Shown here: positions 11,998-23,600 of the stretch, one piece after another | Layout of the letters: every line of letters starts with the position of its first letter | How positions within the stretch are numbered: position 1 is the first letter of the stretch | Origin: Gnetum montanum | Lineage: Eukaryota; Streptophyta; Gnetopsida; Gnetales; Gnetaceae | Assembly: GCA_015680685.1 (NCBI GenBank) | Contig: MNCI01011532.1 | Coordinates: forward strand, 599,536 to 663,535 | Direction: 5' to 3' | DNA: 64,000 bases | The notes under the pieces: model-generated | Told to the model about the DNA's origin: nothing | Seen by the model: only the letters and a program-made list of their open reading frames with translations | The model's database searches: none | Program-made: the position numbers and the translations under genes

Positions 11998-12190
11998 GTT
12001 AGCCTAGTAAGAAGACCCTTGATTTGGAAACTTCAAGTTATGGTTTTAATTTTGATGGGCAATGATAAGTCATAAAATTGGACTAGATGTTTTTGGGATC
12101 AGTATTATTAAAAAATGTTTTTATTTCTAACAACTCCCATCCTTCAAAATCAAAAAAAAATTATAATATTTGATTCATCAAGATTTACCT
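11998..12190 (+). repeat. tRNA-like SINE segment
   Basis: The segment has an A-box-like TTAGCCTAGTAAG and a B-box-like region (TATGGTTTTAATTTTG) about 35 bases later, followed by GATGGGCAATG and an AT-rich tail. The same layout recurs at 12740, 32182, 52962 and 54101. It is probably a tRNA-derived SINE family. I name no tRNA of origin. Confidence 0.5.
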
Positions 12191-12739
12191 ATTAGTATTC
12201 GATGCTCTTATTTGGATGTTCATGATCATAGATTTCTTTTATTGCAACATGGAAGACTCATTCATCCACAACTTTTTTATTTGTCATCTTGCTATAAGTT
12301 CTTAACTCATGTTTACATGGTTTTAAGTTAATGTTGAATGAAGCTTTATTTAATGATGGCTTTCAACTTCAAGAATTTTTGCTTTACACTTGGAGTTACT
12401 TTTGTGTAGGTTCAAACCTAGGTGTAATCACTTGAAAAGAGGTTAGGCTTTCACTCATTCACTAACCTTATTAGGATCCACTTGATAGGATAAGCATTGA
12501 GGCTCTAGGTGATGATCCTTTTCCAATGGTATTAAGGTGACATTATTCAATAGTTCAAGATTTATTTGCAGCCTTGAATGTATTCAGCTATTAACCAATA
12601 GAATGTTATTTAATAGCTTTTACAAAAACACAATAAAGGTTCATACCAACAAACATTATAATGATTAAAAAAAACAATGGGATTTCCATCAAAACTTGGA
12701 ATGCTTCTACTTATTATTACACATTTCTTAACATTAATA

Positions 12740-12930
12740 TGTTAGCGTGGTGATAAGACTCTTCATTTAGAAACTTCAAGTTATGGGTTTAATTTTTGGT
12801 GGGCAATACTAAGTCAAAAAATTGAACTAGATGTTTTTGAGATAAATATTATTAAAAAAAAATGTTTTGATTTCTAACAACCCCCAACATCCAAAATCTA
12901 AAAAGAAAAAAATTATAATATTTGATTCAT
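12740..12930 (+). repeat. tRNA-like SINE segment, copy in duplicated block 2
   Basis: This is the counterpart of the segment at 11998 inside the second copy of the tandem block. It has GTTAGCGTGGTGATAAGACT, then TATGGGTTTAATTTTTGG. Confidence 0.5.
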
Positions 12931-13274
12931 CAATGTTTACCTATTGGTTTTGGATGCTCTTATTTGGGTATTCATCATCATAGATTTATTTTATTGCAAT
13001 GTGGAAGACTTATTCCTTTACAACTTTTTAATTTGTCAACTTGATAGAAGTTCTTAGCTCATATTTACATGGTTTTAAGTCAATATTGAATGAAGTTTTA
13101 TTTAATGATGATTCTCAACTGCAAGGATTTTTTCTTTATACTTGGAGTTACTTTTGTGTAGGTTCAAACCTAGGTGTAACAACTTGAAAAGAGGTTAGGC
13201 TTTCACTCATTCATTAATCCTCTTAAGACCCACTTGATAAGAGAAGCATTGAGGCTCTAGGTGACTATCCTTTT

Positions 13275-13841
13275 TGTGACATCCCATTCCCAGATGTTAT
13301 GGCAAACATCAAATATGTGTTATATTAGACATTATCCATAAGAAGACAATATACCAAATGTCTAGTATATGTAACATTTGACTGTAAAGGAAATAACAAG
13401 AAAAATGTAAAAGGAAAAAGAAAAGAATGCTTTATTGATATGAAATGGTGTATCTAGATTATGCTTTGAGAGTGTTCCTTGGGGTTTTCTTCCTTTTACA
13501 TCTATCCCTTAGAGGCAATCTAACATTGCCACCATGATTAGACCTATCATTGGCCAGAAGAGATGGCCAGTCCTCTTCTTGTTTCACTTCACCCAGCTCT
13601 TATGACTCACCTTTACCAGCTCTACCACTTCATGTTGCCATGACCTCTAAGCCTAGGTATAAATGCCTTAGGTCAAACCCCCAAAGGTTACCTCAAGAGA
13701 CATGTCCATTATTAAATGCATCCTTTCGAGTCTCAATTACAACACGTCCTTTTGGATCTTGTTACAATAACAATAACACTTGTTATGAAGAGGCACCATT
13801 TTTGTTATGTAGCAACACCATTTGGGAATGGGGATGTTATA
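13275..13841 (-). repeat. 3' LTR of element B
   Basis: This 567-bp LTR is collinear with 18620-19193. Shared landmarks are GACAATATACCAAA, CTTTATTGATATGAAATGG, and the end GGGAATGGGGATGTTATA. Confidence 0.93.
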
Positions 13842-14265
13842 ATCTACCCCCGTTAGGTTTTGTTCATCCTTGAATGAGTCCACGTTCACTATCTTTTCTT
13901 CCATGCTCAAATAATTTGATCTCTCCTTTGGACTTGATGTGGTTTCTTGCTTATTATATAAACAAAATATATGTGAGAAGAATATATATAAGTATTAAAT
14001 ATTATTTTATTAATACTTACCTCATTTTATAAGATAATGACAAGAGATGAATTAAAGATCTACCAACCACCAATCACCAGTCCTAACCAGGATCACATAA
14101 AGTGCAACTCATACCTAGTTACCTAAGTGAAGGTAGGGCAAATCTTTTATTTCCAACTTTCATTACCTTAGATATTTTTCTTATCTAATTAAAATATAAA
14201 TTCAATAATAAGATTATAAATAAAAGTATGGGTGAGATACTTCCTAATCTTAATCAACCTTATGT

Positions 14266-15240
14266 ATTGATGGAAGTAATTGTAATTCTGCCATAAGTGG
14301 TATATGATCAAATGGTCTTGTTCGAGTAATTCTACCATAAGTGGTATATGATCTATTTCTAAATTTTGTGATTTGATTTATCTATTGAAAATTCAAAGTA
14401 AGTAGAATATGCATTGGCCAATGGAATTTCATGTTGAATTGATGGAAAAATCTTCTTCAAATGAAGTTCATCTTCTAAAAATTCTTTTACACATCCATAT
14501 TTTAAGAATTGATAAACACAACGTCTAACTTTTGCATTAAAGTCTCCACAAAGGACAATTGGCACTAGATCGACATAGCTTAGGAATAATTTATTCTTCA
14601 AACTTTCTTCTATTTGCTTAATCAAGTATGCTTCTTGACATAGTCTAATATCTAAACACGTTGATTTGGCAATTAAATGTGTGTTGACTATACATACATA
14701 TCTTCTTGATAGATGGATTTTTAGTATCAATGCTAAGGTTATGTGATTTTTTTTTGAAATCTTAATTGTTCTTTGGTTCCCATCCTTTGGAGTTATGGAA
14801 TTTTGAAAATCATTTTTTCTAAACTCCATTCAAATCTTTGTACTAATTCAAACTTGGCTTCTTTATAAAATATTTTGCAATCACTCATGCTATGATTTCT
14901 ACAATAGGCTAACTTGTATGGCTCAAAAGACGAACTTCGATAAGAACCTTTTTGCTTATAAATACCTTTGTATCTCATCTTTTCCAGCTCCAGTTGGAAT
15001 TAGTATAAGAATTCCTATGACAAGACTTCTTGTAGGAATAATACATTAGCATCCAAATCATGTAACTCTACTTAGATGCATGGGCATCAATACTTATGCC
15101 AATTCAAGACCCATGGTGCACATAGTGGATGTTGTTTCTCACTCACTAGGGATCTTGCAAGCACATTGTATGTTGCAAATTTCATTCTCATTCTTGTATT
15201 CTTTGCTAGACCATTACTATTTAGAGGTACCATACATCTT
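14266..15240 (-). pseudogene. Captured CCR4-like deadenylase (EEP domain), intronless pseudogene
   Basis: On the minus strand the region reads FATYNVLARSLVS, then CAPWVLNWHKY, LDANVLFLQEV, ELEKMRYKGIYKQKGSYRSS, VNTHL, PIVLCGDFNA, PLANAYSTYFEF, and finally PFDHIPLMAEL. In order these are the endonuclease/exonuclease/phosphatase blocks of plant CCR4-type poly(A) deadenylases. They include the catalytic Glu of LQEV, Asp/Asn of GDFN and His of (S)DHIPL. The longest open stretches are 14359-14829 and 14793-14978; frameshifts and stops separate the pieces. No introns are seen although plant CCR4 genes have them, so the source was probably an mRNA. A short direct repeat near the C end duplicates the DHIPLM block. 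It sits wholly inside element B and shares its orientation. Confidence 0.85.
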
Positions 15241-15299
15241 GTTGAAATGAGATTAGGACTCTCCATGTTGCTCTATTGTATGATTTGATTGCAAAACAA

Positions 15300-16180
15300 A
15301 TTGATATACATCTTCTTGATTGTTTTTGTTTATCAACTAATTAACCTTTATATCCCCTTTAAGAACATTAACTTCGGTAGTGTACTAATGATAAACTAGA
15401 GCTTTAGGAAGCTAAGATTATCTATCTACATATGTTAAACCCTTAATCTTAAGTTTTAAGAAGTTACATTAAGTCTTAATAATTAAATTGTGATTGGCTA
15501 GTCTATGTTATGGCCTCTTAAGATTTTATTGAATTATCAGGTACTTAGATGATAAATTTGACCTTACCATTAAGTTAAGAAGGGGGAAAATATTGGAAAT
15601 GACTATTCATACGTTAAAAAAAGATATCATATACTTGAATTATGCTAAAATTAGACTTTTGAGGGTGTTGAGGTACTATGTTAGGTAAGGGGTGAAAACT
15701 AATTTTTAGAGTTCCCTGTGATAGATCTGACTTCACTATTATGTCCAAAATGTTGAAATCTATAGGAAATGACTCTTCATTCACCAAAAAAGGCTTTCAA
15801 AATCAAAATTTATGGCTTCTGAGGTCTAGAACCTTTGGTGAAAAATGAGACTTCTAGAGAGGTCACCCATCCCACTACTACTCCAAGATGAGTGTGCTTA
15901 ATTTTAAAATTTTTATCTTACCTATTACTACAATGTCAAATTTCCCTTTTGAAAATAAATTTTCCCACTTCTTAATTTAAATTAATGAGTTAATTGATGA
16001 AAATATTTGAATTCTTCATCAGTTAACAAAAAACATTTTCCCATTACCAAGGGCAAGGGCAATTACCAGAGTAGGGATGTCAGCAGCATCGCAGGGGCAT
16101 TGGAGCAATAAGAAGGGTGTGATGATGGTAGGGCATGCCAAGAGAGCATGGTGGTGGTGGGCAATGAAGGCATGTCAAGA
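15300..16180. other. Element B interior without recognisable genes
   Basis: About 0.9 kb of AT-rich sequence separates the CCR4-like piece from the repeat-rich part. I find no domain or repeat here. Confidence 0.5.
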
Positions 16181-16199
16181 GCACAGTGATGGTTGGTGG

Positions 16200-16440
16200 C
16201 AGTAGGTGGTCTTGGTTATGTGTGAAGGTGGCCTATTATTGGGCTTGCGTAGCCCCTTACCATGGCCTATGCGACCCTTCACAAGGCTTGCACGATCCTT
16301 CTCAAGGCTTGTGTAGCCCTTCACATGGCTTACGTGGCCCTTCTTAGAGGGCTTGCATAGCCCAAGCAGGGCTTGCGTAGCCCACACAAGGGCTTACATG
16401 GCCCTTATCGAGGCCTACATGGCCCCAAGTGGGGTCTGCA
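16200..16440. repeat. Short degenerate repeats with GGCTTGCGTAGCCC motif
   Basis: About ten imperfect copies of a 20-26-base motif (AAGGCTTGCRTAGCCCTTCA) run across 16225-16435. They are GC-richer than the surroundings. Because the unit length varies, no constant frame is kept. Confidence 0.7.
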
Positions 16441-16483
16441 CATTATTGAAGATGAGAGTTTCATTATAGTGACGTCATAAGGG

Positions 16484-16999
16484 GTGATAATTTTTAACAT
16501 CGGCAATGGCTGTGCTATGCTAGAGGGGGTAGCAATTTTTGGCATTAATGGTGTCCATGAAGTGTCAGAATAGGAAGTGATTCCTGACATTGGTGATGTT
16601 TGTGGTGCACTAGAAGGAGCAATGATTCTTGGTGCCAGTGGTGTATGTAGAGCACCAAAAGGGGTAGTGATTCTCAACTTCAATGTTGTCCATGGAGTGT
16701 TGAAAGGGGTAGTGATTCTTGACACCAACGATGTCCACAGTGCGTCAGAAGGGGCAGTGATCTATGGCGTCGATGGTGTCCACGATGCATTGGAAGGAGT
16801 AGTGATCTACAACATCAGCGGTGTCCCCAGTGCATCAAAAGGGGCAATGATCTGTAGCATCAGTAGTGTTTGCAATGCATTGGAAGAGGTAGTGATTTAT
16901 GGTGTCAATGATGTCTGTAGTGTATTGGAAGGAAAAGTGATCTATGGCATTGGGGGTGTCTGCGATGCATTGTAAGGGGTAGTGATTCCCAACGTTAGT
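16484..16999. repeat. 45-bp minisatellite, about 11 units
   Basis: After a 48-bp first unit (16484-16531), ten units of exactly 45 bp follow (16532-16981), then a partial one. Each begins near GTGATCTATGGC and ends near GGAAGGGGTA. As 45 is a multiple of three, reading frames stay open on both strands. The plus frame gives a 15-residue repeat (VIYGVDGVHDALEGV type) and the minus frame a Pro/Thr-rich repeat. I see no evidence that either is translated. Confidence 0.92.
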
Positions 17000-18599
17000 G
17001 AACAACAATGCGAGAAACCACGGTGGAGGCGGATGATGGCAAGCAGCAAGAGGCTTGTGGCGACAGGAGATGATGGTGAGTGGCAAGCAATGTGTGGTGG
17101 TGTAGGGTGAACAATGTGTCAGGAGTAGATTTTGGGGTGCAAGCAGCTTAGTGTGACCAACCGTGACATTACATGGCCAAGCCTTGTAGCCTTATTGCAT
17201 AATGACATAGCAAGCCCTACTATCATCGATAACATGAACCCATGATTGGGCCAATGACAACACTATGCAACCGAGCCTTGTGGCTCTATCACACAATAGT
17301 ATGGTAGGCCTTGTTACCATTGGTAGTGTGGGCTAGCTATCCTATCGTCCACGCCATGGTGTGATTGGGCCTTGTAGCCTTACTGTTGCCAGCAATGTGG
17401 GCCGGCTGTGGCCTTAGCCCCTAGGACCTTAATTTTTTTTATTTTTAAATTGATAATTAAAAATTTGAAATTAGGGGCTAGGATGGAACCCATGACCTCT
17501 AGCTCCCTCTTTTTTTTTTTTGTTTTACTTTTTATTATTATTTTATTCTTCCTTGCCTCGACAATTGATGTGGAGGTTTGGCCAATGACAAGGCATGGGT
17601 TTGGTTTGGGTAAATGGCAATTCCAAGTTTGATTCCCAACTCTACAATTTTGAATTTTTTAATAATTTTAATACTATATTAATGCACACATAACAAGAAA
17701 ATTAAAACAATGATATCTCTCAAACCATAAGTCTGATCAAGACTAAATTTGTACTGTTGGAATTGTCTCAACAAGTACTATACATTAGATATAGTCTTAG
17801 GATTCAAACATGAAGTTGGAATTTTAGGAATCAAGAGGACCAAAATAGCCTATTTTGTTGAATTGACATTATTGGGCTGACATATGGGTAATTTGAGATC
17901 TTCTAAATTGTTTGGAATTGATTGTAAATGATGTACCAACCTTGGGATAGGAATATAATATTTATACCTTGTATTTTAACAAGTATGATGGCTATACCTT
18001 CTTATATCATGGTTGTAACCTAATGAAGTACTAAGGAGAAGATCATGACAACATCATTTAGTAAGTATTGGTTTCCCTGTGGGGATTAGACAATCTCATG
18101 GATGGGTTGACTCCCTTTTCTTATTAATACCTAGGTCTTGGTGTGATGAATAATGCCAAGTTACAAGGGTTAAACACTTAGGATAATAAGTTTCAACAAA
18201 GATCAATTCAGGTCATGGTTACTAACTTTTTTAGGAGAAATTTAACCATGACCTTAATCAATTGATATTTATAGTATTTAGATGGATAAGAGTTACTTGG
18301 ACTTGTGTATTCTTGTGTTACCAACATCTCTTGCAATTGATGAATATTGATGAGGCGTAATGAGATCTTCATTGGTTAGTGATATCCATGAAAGAATTTT
18401 GTTGGTTGGTGGAATCTATGTCTTTTGTAGATGTTTGATCCATTGTTCATGAAATCAATGGAATGATATCTTCTAGCTTTGATCTCAAACCTATGGTACA
18501 TTTGGTGATGATCAATGACTTTTCTTATGTTGTGGCTTCATGGTTCATCCTCAAGTTCATGTTGTAGTTGGCCCATGGTTTTGAATAGTCCTTGGGTCA
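17000..18599 (-). other. 5' internal (leader) region of element B
   Basis: About 1.6 kb lies between the minisatellite and the primer site. Part of it (17150-17400) holds loose repeats of GGCCTTGTAGCC. No protein domain is visible. Confidence 0.5.
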
Positions 18600-18619
18600 T
18601 GGTTTGCTCTAATACTAAT
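18600..18619 (-). other. Primer-binding site, tRNA-Met type (element B)
   Basis: The minus strand reads ATTAGTATTAGAGCAAACC directly after the LTR. It differs from TTGGTATCAGAGCCA at three places, two of them G-to-A or C-to-T. Confidence 0.7.
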
Positions 18620-19193
18620 TGTGACATCTCGTTCTTGGATGTCGTGACAAACATAAAATATACATCATATTAGACATTATGTGTAAGAAGACAATATACC
18701 AAACGTCAAATATATGTAACATTTGACATTACGTGTAAAGGAAATAATAAGAAAAATGCAAAAGTAAAAAAGAAATAATGCTTTATTGATATGAAATGGT
18801 GTATCTAGATTATGCTCTGATAGTGTTCCTTGAGGTTTTCTTTCTTTGACATTTATCCCTTATAGGTAATTTAGCATTGCCACCACGGTTAGGCCTATCA
18901 TCGGTTAAAAGGGATGGCTAGTCCTCTTCCTATTCTACTTCACCTAGGTTTCATGACTTGCCTTTACTAGGTCTACCACTCCATGTTGGCACGACCTCTA
19001 AGCCCTGGTATAAATGCCTTAGGTCAAACCCCCAAAGGTCACCTTGAGAGACACATCTGTTATTACAATGTACCCTTTCAGGTCTCAAATATAACATGCC
19101 CTTTTGAGTCTTGTTATGATAACAATAACACTTGTTATGAAGAGGCACCATCTTTGTTATGTAGCAACACCATTTGGGAATGGGGACATTACA
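18620..19193 (-). repeat. 5' LTR of element B
   Basis: This 574-bp LTR starts TGTGACATCTC and ends GGGACATTACA on the plus strand. It is followed directly by the CTTTT duplication. Confidence 0.93.
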
Positions 19194-19198
19194 CTTTT

Positions 19199-19375
19199 TA
19201 GCATTAGGTTGGCACTTAGATGTAAAACCATGTTAAATCTTGAAAAGCAATTGAAAATGATCTAAAGAAATGACAAATAAATAAAGACTTAGCTCTTCAT
19301 AGAGGTGAATGGTGAAAAAGAACAATTTAGCTAACCCTATTTTGTTAGGATAAGGCTAGGATGATGATAATGATA
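19199..19375 (+). mobile_element. 5'-truncated RTE-type LINE tail
   Basis: The sequence matches the tail at 63470-63654: AATAAAGACTTAGCT, CATAGAGGTGAATGGTGAAA, then AAGGCTAGGATGATGAT. This is the 3' end of plant RTE LINEs, whose RT C-terminus ends in an R.EW..RI...P...KA-like block followed by a GATGAT-type tail. Confidence 0.75.
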
Positions 19376-20330
19376 ACTTGGAGTTACTTTTATTTCATTG
19401 TTCTTCATGAAACTTGGAAATTTCGATATAATGTGGTCTATTACAAAATCTCCATCTAATGGTATTGAGGTGACATTATTCAACAGTTCAAGGTTTAGTT
19501 GTAGCCTTGAATGTATTCATCTTTAGTTTTTCTTTTTTCATTTTTTTAATGGTAAGTATTTAGTAAGAAGTAAAAAACCAAGAGTGTGCTCCTAAAATAT
19601 GGCAAATTCAAAAATTTTCCCTACCCCATGGGAGAGCTTTTTCCATATTGGTTGCAACGATGAAAACCTAAAAAGGCATACCCAAAATCATTGGGCCATT
19701 TCTTTTATATTATGCTAGAGTCTCACCTCTCTTTGGTGCTTCTCTATGGTTGTACTCTAAATTTTTTTAGTTATATTAATTTTGTTTTTGAGGTCAAACA
19801 TCCCCTCATATTGGCTTATATAAATATCATCATCATCATCATCATAGCCTTGTCCCAATAAAACAGGATTGACTAATTGACGTGTCTTGAATATATATAG
19901 TTGATCAAAGTTTCACTCAAACAATAAAGATAAAGGGTAGGGACTATCATTTGGAGTGATGGTAGGGTGCTCATTTCTCATGTATAAGACTTGAATTAGA
20001 GCCTAGGTGTAGCCACTTGAAGAGGTTAGGCTTTTGCACAACTACCAACCCTCCTTCTTAGTAGAATGAGCATTGTGGCTCCAAGTGATGATCCTTTAAC
20101 AAAGATAAAGGTTCAAGTTTTTTTTTAATTTATATTTTATTTTGATTAAAAATCAACACAAACAAACTTAACATAATGCTTAAGATACTTAACTTTTACT
20201 AAGAAGGTTGTGGGTTGGGTTTAGTACTTGCCTTAACTTATGATATTGCAACCACTCTCATGATTCACAAAAACATATTTTTTTTAAAGCAACATGCATC
20301 GAAATTCAAAATAAGGCCCACATTTTTCCC
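19376..20330. other. Intergenic region upstream of TIM
   Basis: It contains the distal part of the duplicated block (about 19455-19526), the reverse RTE tail, and a third copy of the CCTAGGTGTAGCCACTTGA...GGTTAGGC repeat (19990-20097). No gene is visible. Confidence 0.6.
19826..19875 (-). mobile_element. RTE LINE tail, reverse orientation
   Basis: Six or more ATC units are followed by ATAGCCTTGTCCCAATAAAAC. This is the reverse complement of the GGACAAGGCTA(T/G)GATGATGAT end seen at 19360 and 63640. Confidence 0.7.
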
Positions 20331-20365
20331 TAAAGTCAGTTGAACGTCGTCGTTTCTGTCCCTGC

Positions 20366-20414
20366 GCGGGAAAACACTGGTCGTAATTCCCCGTTCTTAA
20401 TCTTTCCCGCGAAA
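20366..20414. promoter_or_regulatory. Two E2F-type sites in the TIM promoter
   Basis: GCGGGAAA (20366-20373) and the palindromic TTTCCCGCGAAA (20403-20414) both match the E2F consensus TTTSSCGC. They lie 235-285 bases upstream of the TIM start codon, in a short GC-rich island within AT-rich flanks. E2F/DP factors drive G1/S expression of replication genes in plants. Their use here is inference. Confidence 0.65.
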
Positions 20415-20648
20415 GGCACATCATGGCAAATCCGAGCCTTTTAGTGACCGAAGCATGGACTGCTGTCACAAAAGAATGCAGGAGAAACACTGAAACAATC
20501 TTCTGCATTTGTTGTTTTTTCTTTGACGTTTTAGGTTAAACGAATAGAGCAAGGCGCTGCGATTTAATTCGATCCTCTAAGTTTCGTTTATGCTGCTGTT
20601 TGCTACTCAGCGAGAGTGGTGTTCTTCATCAAACATTTGTCTGCAAAA

Positions 20649-23600
20649 ATGGAGTTGGAAGGGCTGTCCGTAGTCTGCGCAGGACTCGGACAAATACCGC
20701 AGGATCCCAGCGGGAAGCAAACCGGAAAGTTTAAGAAAGGCAAAAATTGTCTCGGTAGGATTTGTTTCTTCATTTTTTGTTTCATTTATTTAACTTTTTA
20801 CCGTGATTCTGTATGGCATCGGTAACCATTTGGGTTTCTGATCTTACATCTTTGTTGAGATGAACATCCCCTAATTCTGGTTTCCGTTAGCTTTGTAATT
20901 AGCAGGCTTTCGTTTTCTTACCCCAGCTTAGCTTCGTAAATGATATGCAAATGAGTGGAATGAATCCTCGAACTTGTCCCTCATTTGATGCGTTTCGTGT
21001 CCTCATGAAATTAGAACATTTTGAGTTAGTTAGTTCTATGCTCTGATAGTTCTATAGCTACTTATTATATTGCATCGTAATCTGACCTTGTTTTTCATCA
21101 AATTATCCGCAGAGAATTTGAAAGATTTGCAGCGATTTCTTCGCAGGGATAATCCCCAAACAAGAGATGCATTCAAACAGATATGCAAGTGGAATGTTGT
21201 GGGCAATTCATTGATACCTATCATCGTGTATTACGGAGAAGAAACAGATTTGGTGGTGAATTCAGGTGCTGTTCAACCACATGATATGCATCCATATTTT
21301 TGTTTAAAATTTTAAAAAACACACCTTGTCTAATACATTTGAGTTAATAATTAATCAGAAGACGCAAAATGTGTACATGCACGCATACTTGTGCCACTAA
21401 CTGCGTTGACGCATGCTTCTCTTTGTCATTAAGCTTTAATTTATTTGCTCGATGCATTCCTGGTTACCAAATGAAGCTACCAGGGATAAGTCTCTTTTCC
21501 ACTTAGTTTTTGAGATTCTATTTGGTAAACCTGTGAATAAACCACTTGTTTTAATCAAAGTTATCACGAAAATCCGTTGATTGCATTTTCTGTTTCATTA
21601 AATGATTATAAAACAAAGAATGCCAAAGAAGTTAAACAAAGACCTGAAGATAAATCATGCATTATGGAATTTCTTAATTACTAAGGAACATTTATTCTTA
21701 TAATCTATCTGAGAAACTGTATGTGTATTTCTATTGAATAGACTGTTTACTCCAAATGAAACGTTAGTTTAACGATTTCATTGCGTGCAATAAGCATGCT
21801 AATGAAGGTGTTTTGCATCCCTATGCAGTAAAAGTGTTAGTATTCCTTACTACCCCGATTGATATATCATTGGGTGAGAATCATGACATACCCCTACAAT
21901 TGGACTACCTCTGGAACATCAAAGCATCTTTTCTATGCAATGATGCAGTTGCTATAATTGTTACTCTCTTGGAGGAGCCATTGGAACACTTGGAATGGTA
22001 ATGTTAGAAACGTTTTACCAAAGTCTGTCCTGGTTTTCTTCTTTGTTTTCAAGCTACTGATGTTGTCGAGGACCATATATTAACAGTTGTGTCTTATATT
22101 TGCTTACAGTGGATCCTCTGGAGAGGACGATTGGAAAATGATCCAGCTTGTACTCACTCTTTTTCGCAACCTATTGGCCATTAAAGATCCCATACCACAG
22201 CAAATAACAGAAAAATCAGAATCACATTTTACCTCTTTAAAGGATAGGTTTTTAGAGCAGCTATTTCATGAAAATGTTATGGACCTCATTCTGGCATTAT
22301 CACAACATGTATCTGATGCGCATGGATTTCTCAAACAGGATAACTTGCTTTTCCTTGAGATATTCCATTCTATTTTTTGTGGTCAAAGACCTGAACTAGT
22401 GGCTACAATGCAAGAGCAGGTTCAGGAGGTAGTGAACATTCAATTATGATAATATTTATAAATTGTAAGAGTAGATTTTGGAGGTCATTATTAGCAAGGA
22501 TTTACAGATGTAATAACATTAGTAAAATTCAAAATCCAAGCTGTTTTGAATGCTCACATGCATAAATGGGTGATACAGGGGGGAATGCGTAGATCATTTG
22601 GAGATCTAAAATCAATGATGGAAGAAGAGGAAGAGCAAAAAAGACTCTCACGATTAACAGACTTGTCCCGACATTCACTGTTTTGTGGCACATTTGTGAA
22701 AATAGGAAAGGTATAGAAAACCCTTGGTTTATCTAAATAATTTTTAATACATTAATTTTGAATGCCAGTGTATAGTGTATAAATTATTTACAGAACGCTA
22801 CTATACGAAACAGTTAACGCATTACATTTGTCATTTGTATTTTTCTGTCTCTTCTGGTATATCATTGTCTTTTAAAAATCAGGATGGTTCAAAAAAGATC
22901 ATTAAAAGAAATCCTTTCATAACACCTGCTGAGAATATTCTAAAAGGCAATCAAATAAAGAAAGGACGTGTGAAACACATATTATGTGACGTGAATCTGT
23001 CAGTGTCATCAACTAGTCGTTCCTTGGAGCTGCTTCAGAAATTTGCAGATCAATTTTTGCATTCTGGTTATAATGGTAAACTACACAAAATAATCATATT
23101 TTTCTACTCAACTTAATCTTTATTTAACGAACTACCTACTGAACTATCAATCATCTTTGGTGGTGTTCTTATAAAATATCGTGCAGTGTTAATGCAGTCT
23201 GTGGGGGAGGATATCAAAGAAGAACATCCTACAATTCAGAACAGTGACATCATTGTATTTTTTGAACTTGCCCAATTTTTCACTGCTTATCAGTATCATC
23301 GCGTCCAGTTTCAGAAGGTGCGGTTTTCATAAAAAAAATGTGTTAAAAATCAAAATTTATAAGGTGAAACTGGTCAATTAAAGGAAATGCAGCCCTGAAG
23401 TATTTTTGGAAAATTTGTATTTATTTAGCATGCTCTTTCGATATCTATTTTTTAAAATTTAATGTTTATGTGGTCAAATATATGCAGATTTTGTATACAA
23501 GTTTTTACATGAAGTATTTGTAAACAAGCCCTGACATGTTTTTGGGGGTGAATAATAAACCAAAATTTAAATTTTGGTAATGATTTTTAATAAAGTGTTT

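Larger units (their letters stand above)
11865..13274. repeat. Tandemly duplicated block of about 0.75 kb, two copies
   Basis: The copy from 11868 and the copy from 12614 align over most of their length (offset 746 bp). Both run from TAGCTTTTACAAAAAC through a tRNA-like segment to a TTGAGGCTCTAGGTGA tail. Copy 2 is cut at 13274 by element B. Matching distal sequence (GACATTATTCAA, TTGAATGTATTCA) reappears at about 19460-19520. A related tail also occurs at 19990-20097, so part of the block is a dispersed repeat. Confidence 0.85.
13275..19193 (-). mobile_element. Non-autonomous LTR retrotransposon carrying host gene sequence (element B)
   Basis: Two direct LTRs (13275-13841 and 18620-19193) open with TGTGACATC and close with TTATA/TTACA on the plus strand. 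They are flanked by perfect 5-bp duplications CTTTT (13270-13274 and 19194-19198). Next to the right LTR the minus strand reads TTAGTATTAGAGCAA, a degraded tRNA-Met primer site (canonical TTGGTATCAGAGCCA). Next to the left LTR lies a purine run (ACGGGGGTAGAT on the minus strand). The element therefore reads on the minus strand. The 4.8-kb interior shows no gag, protease, RT, RNase H or integrase that I can recognise. It holds a CCR4-like pseudogene and a 45-bp minisatellite. It would depend on proteins of another element and resembles transducing LTR elements such as maize Bs1. Confidence 0.9.

Noticed and set aside
13550-13873. 107-codon plus-strand frame starting in the LTR of element B
   Set aside because: It spans LTR and primer-side sequence; the same LTR at 18950 gives different frames. 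It is chance openness.
16577-16975. Open frame of nine 15-residue repeats as a protein gene
   Set aside because: Openness follows from the 45-bp unit length on both strands. There is no clear start, no domain and no flanking coding sequence. Kept only as a repeat.
20284-20508. 74-codon minus-strand frame before TIM
   Set aside because: It overlaps the GC-rich promoter island and has no recognisable protein features.
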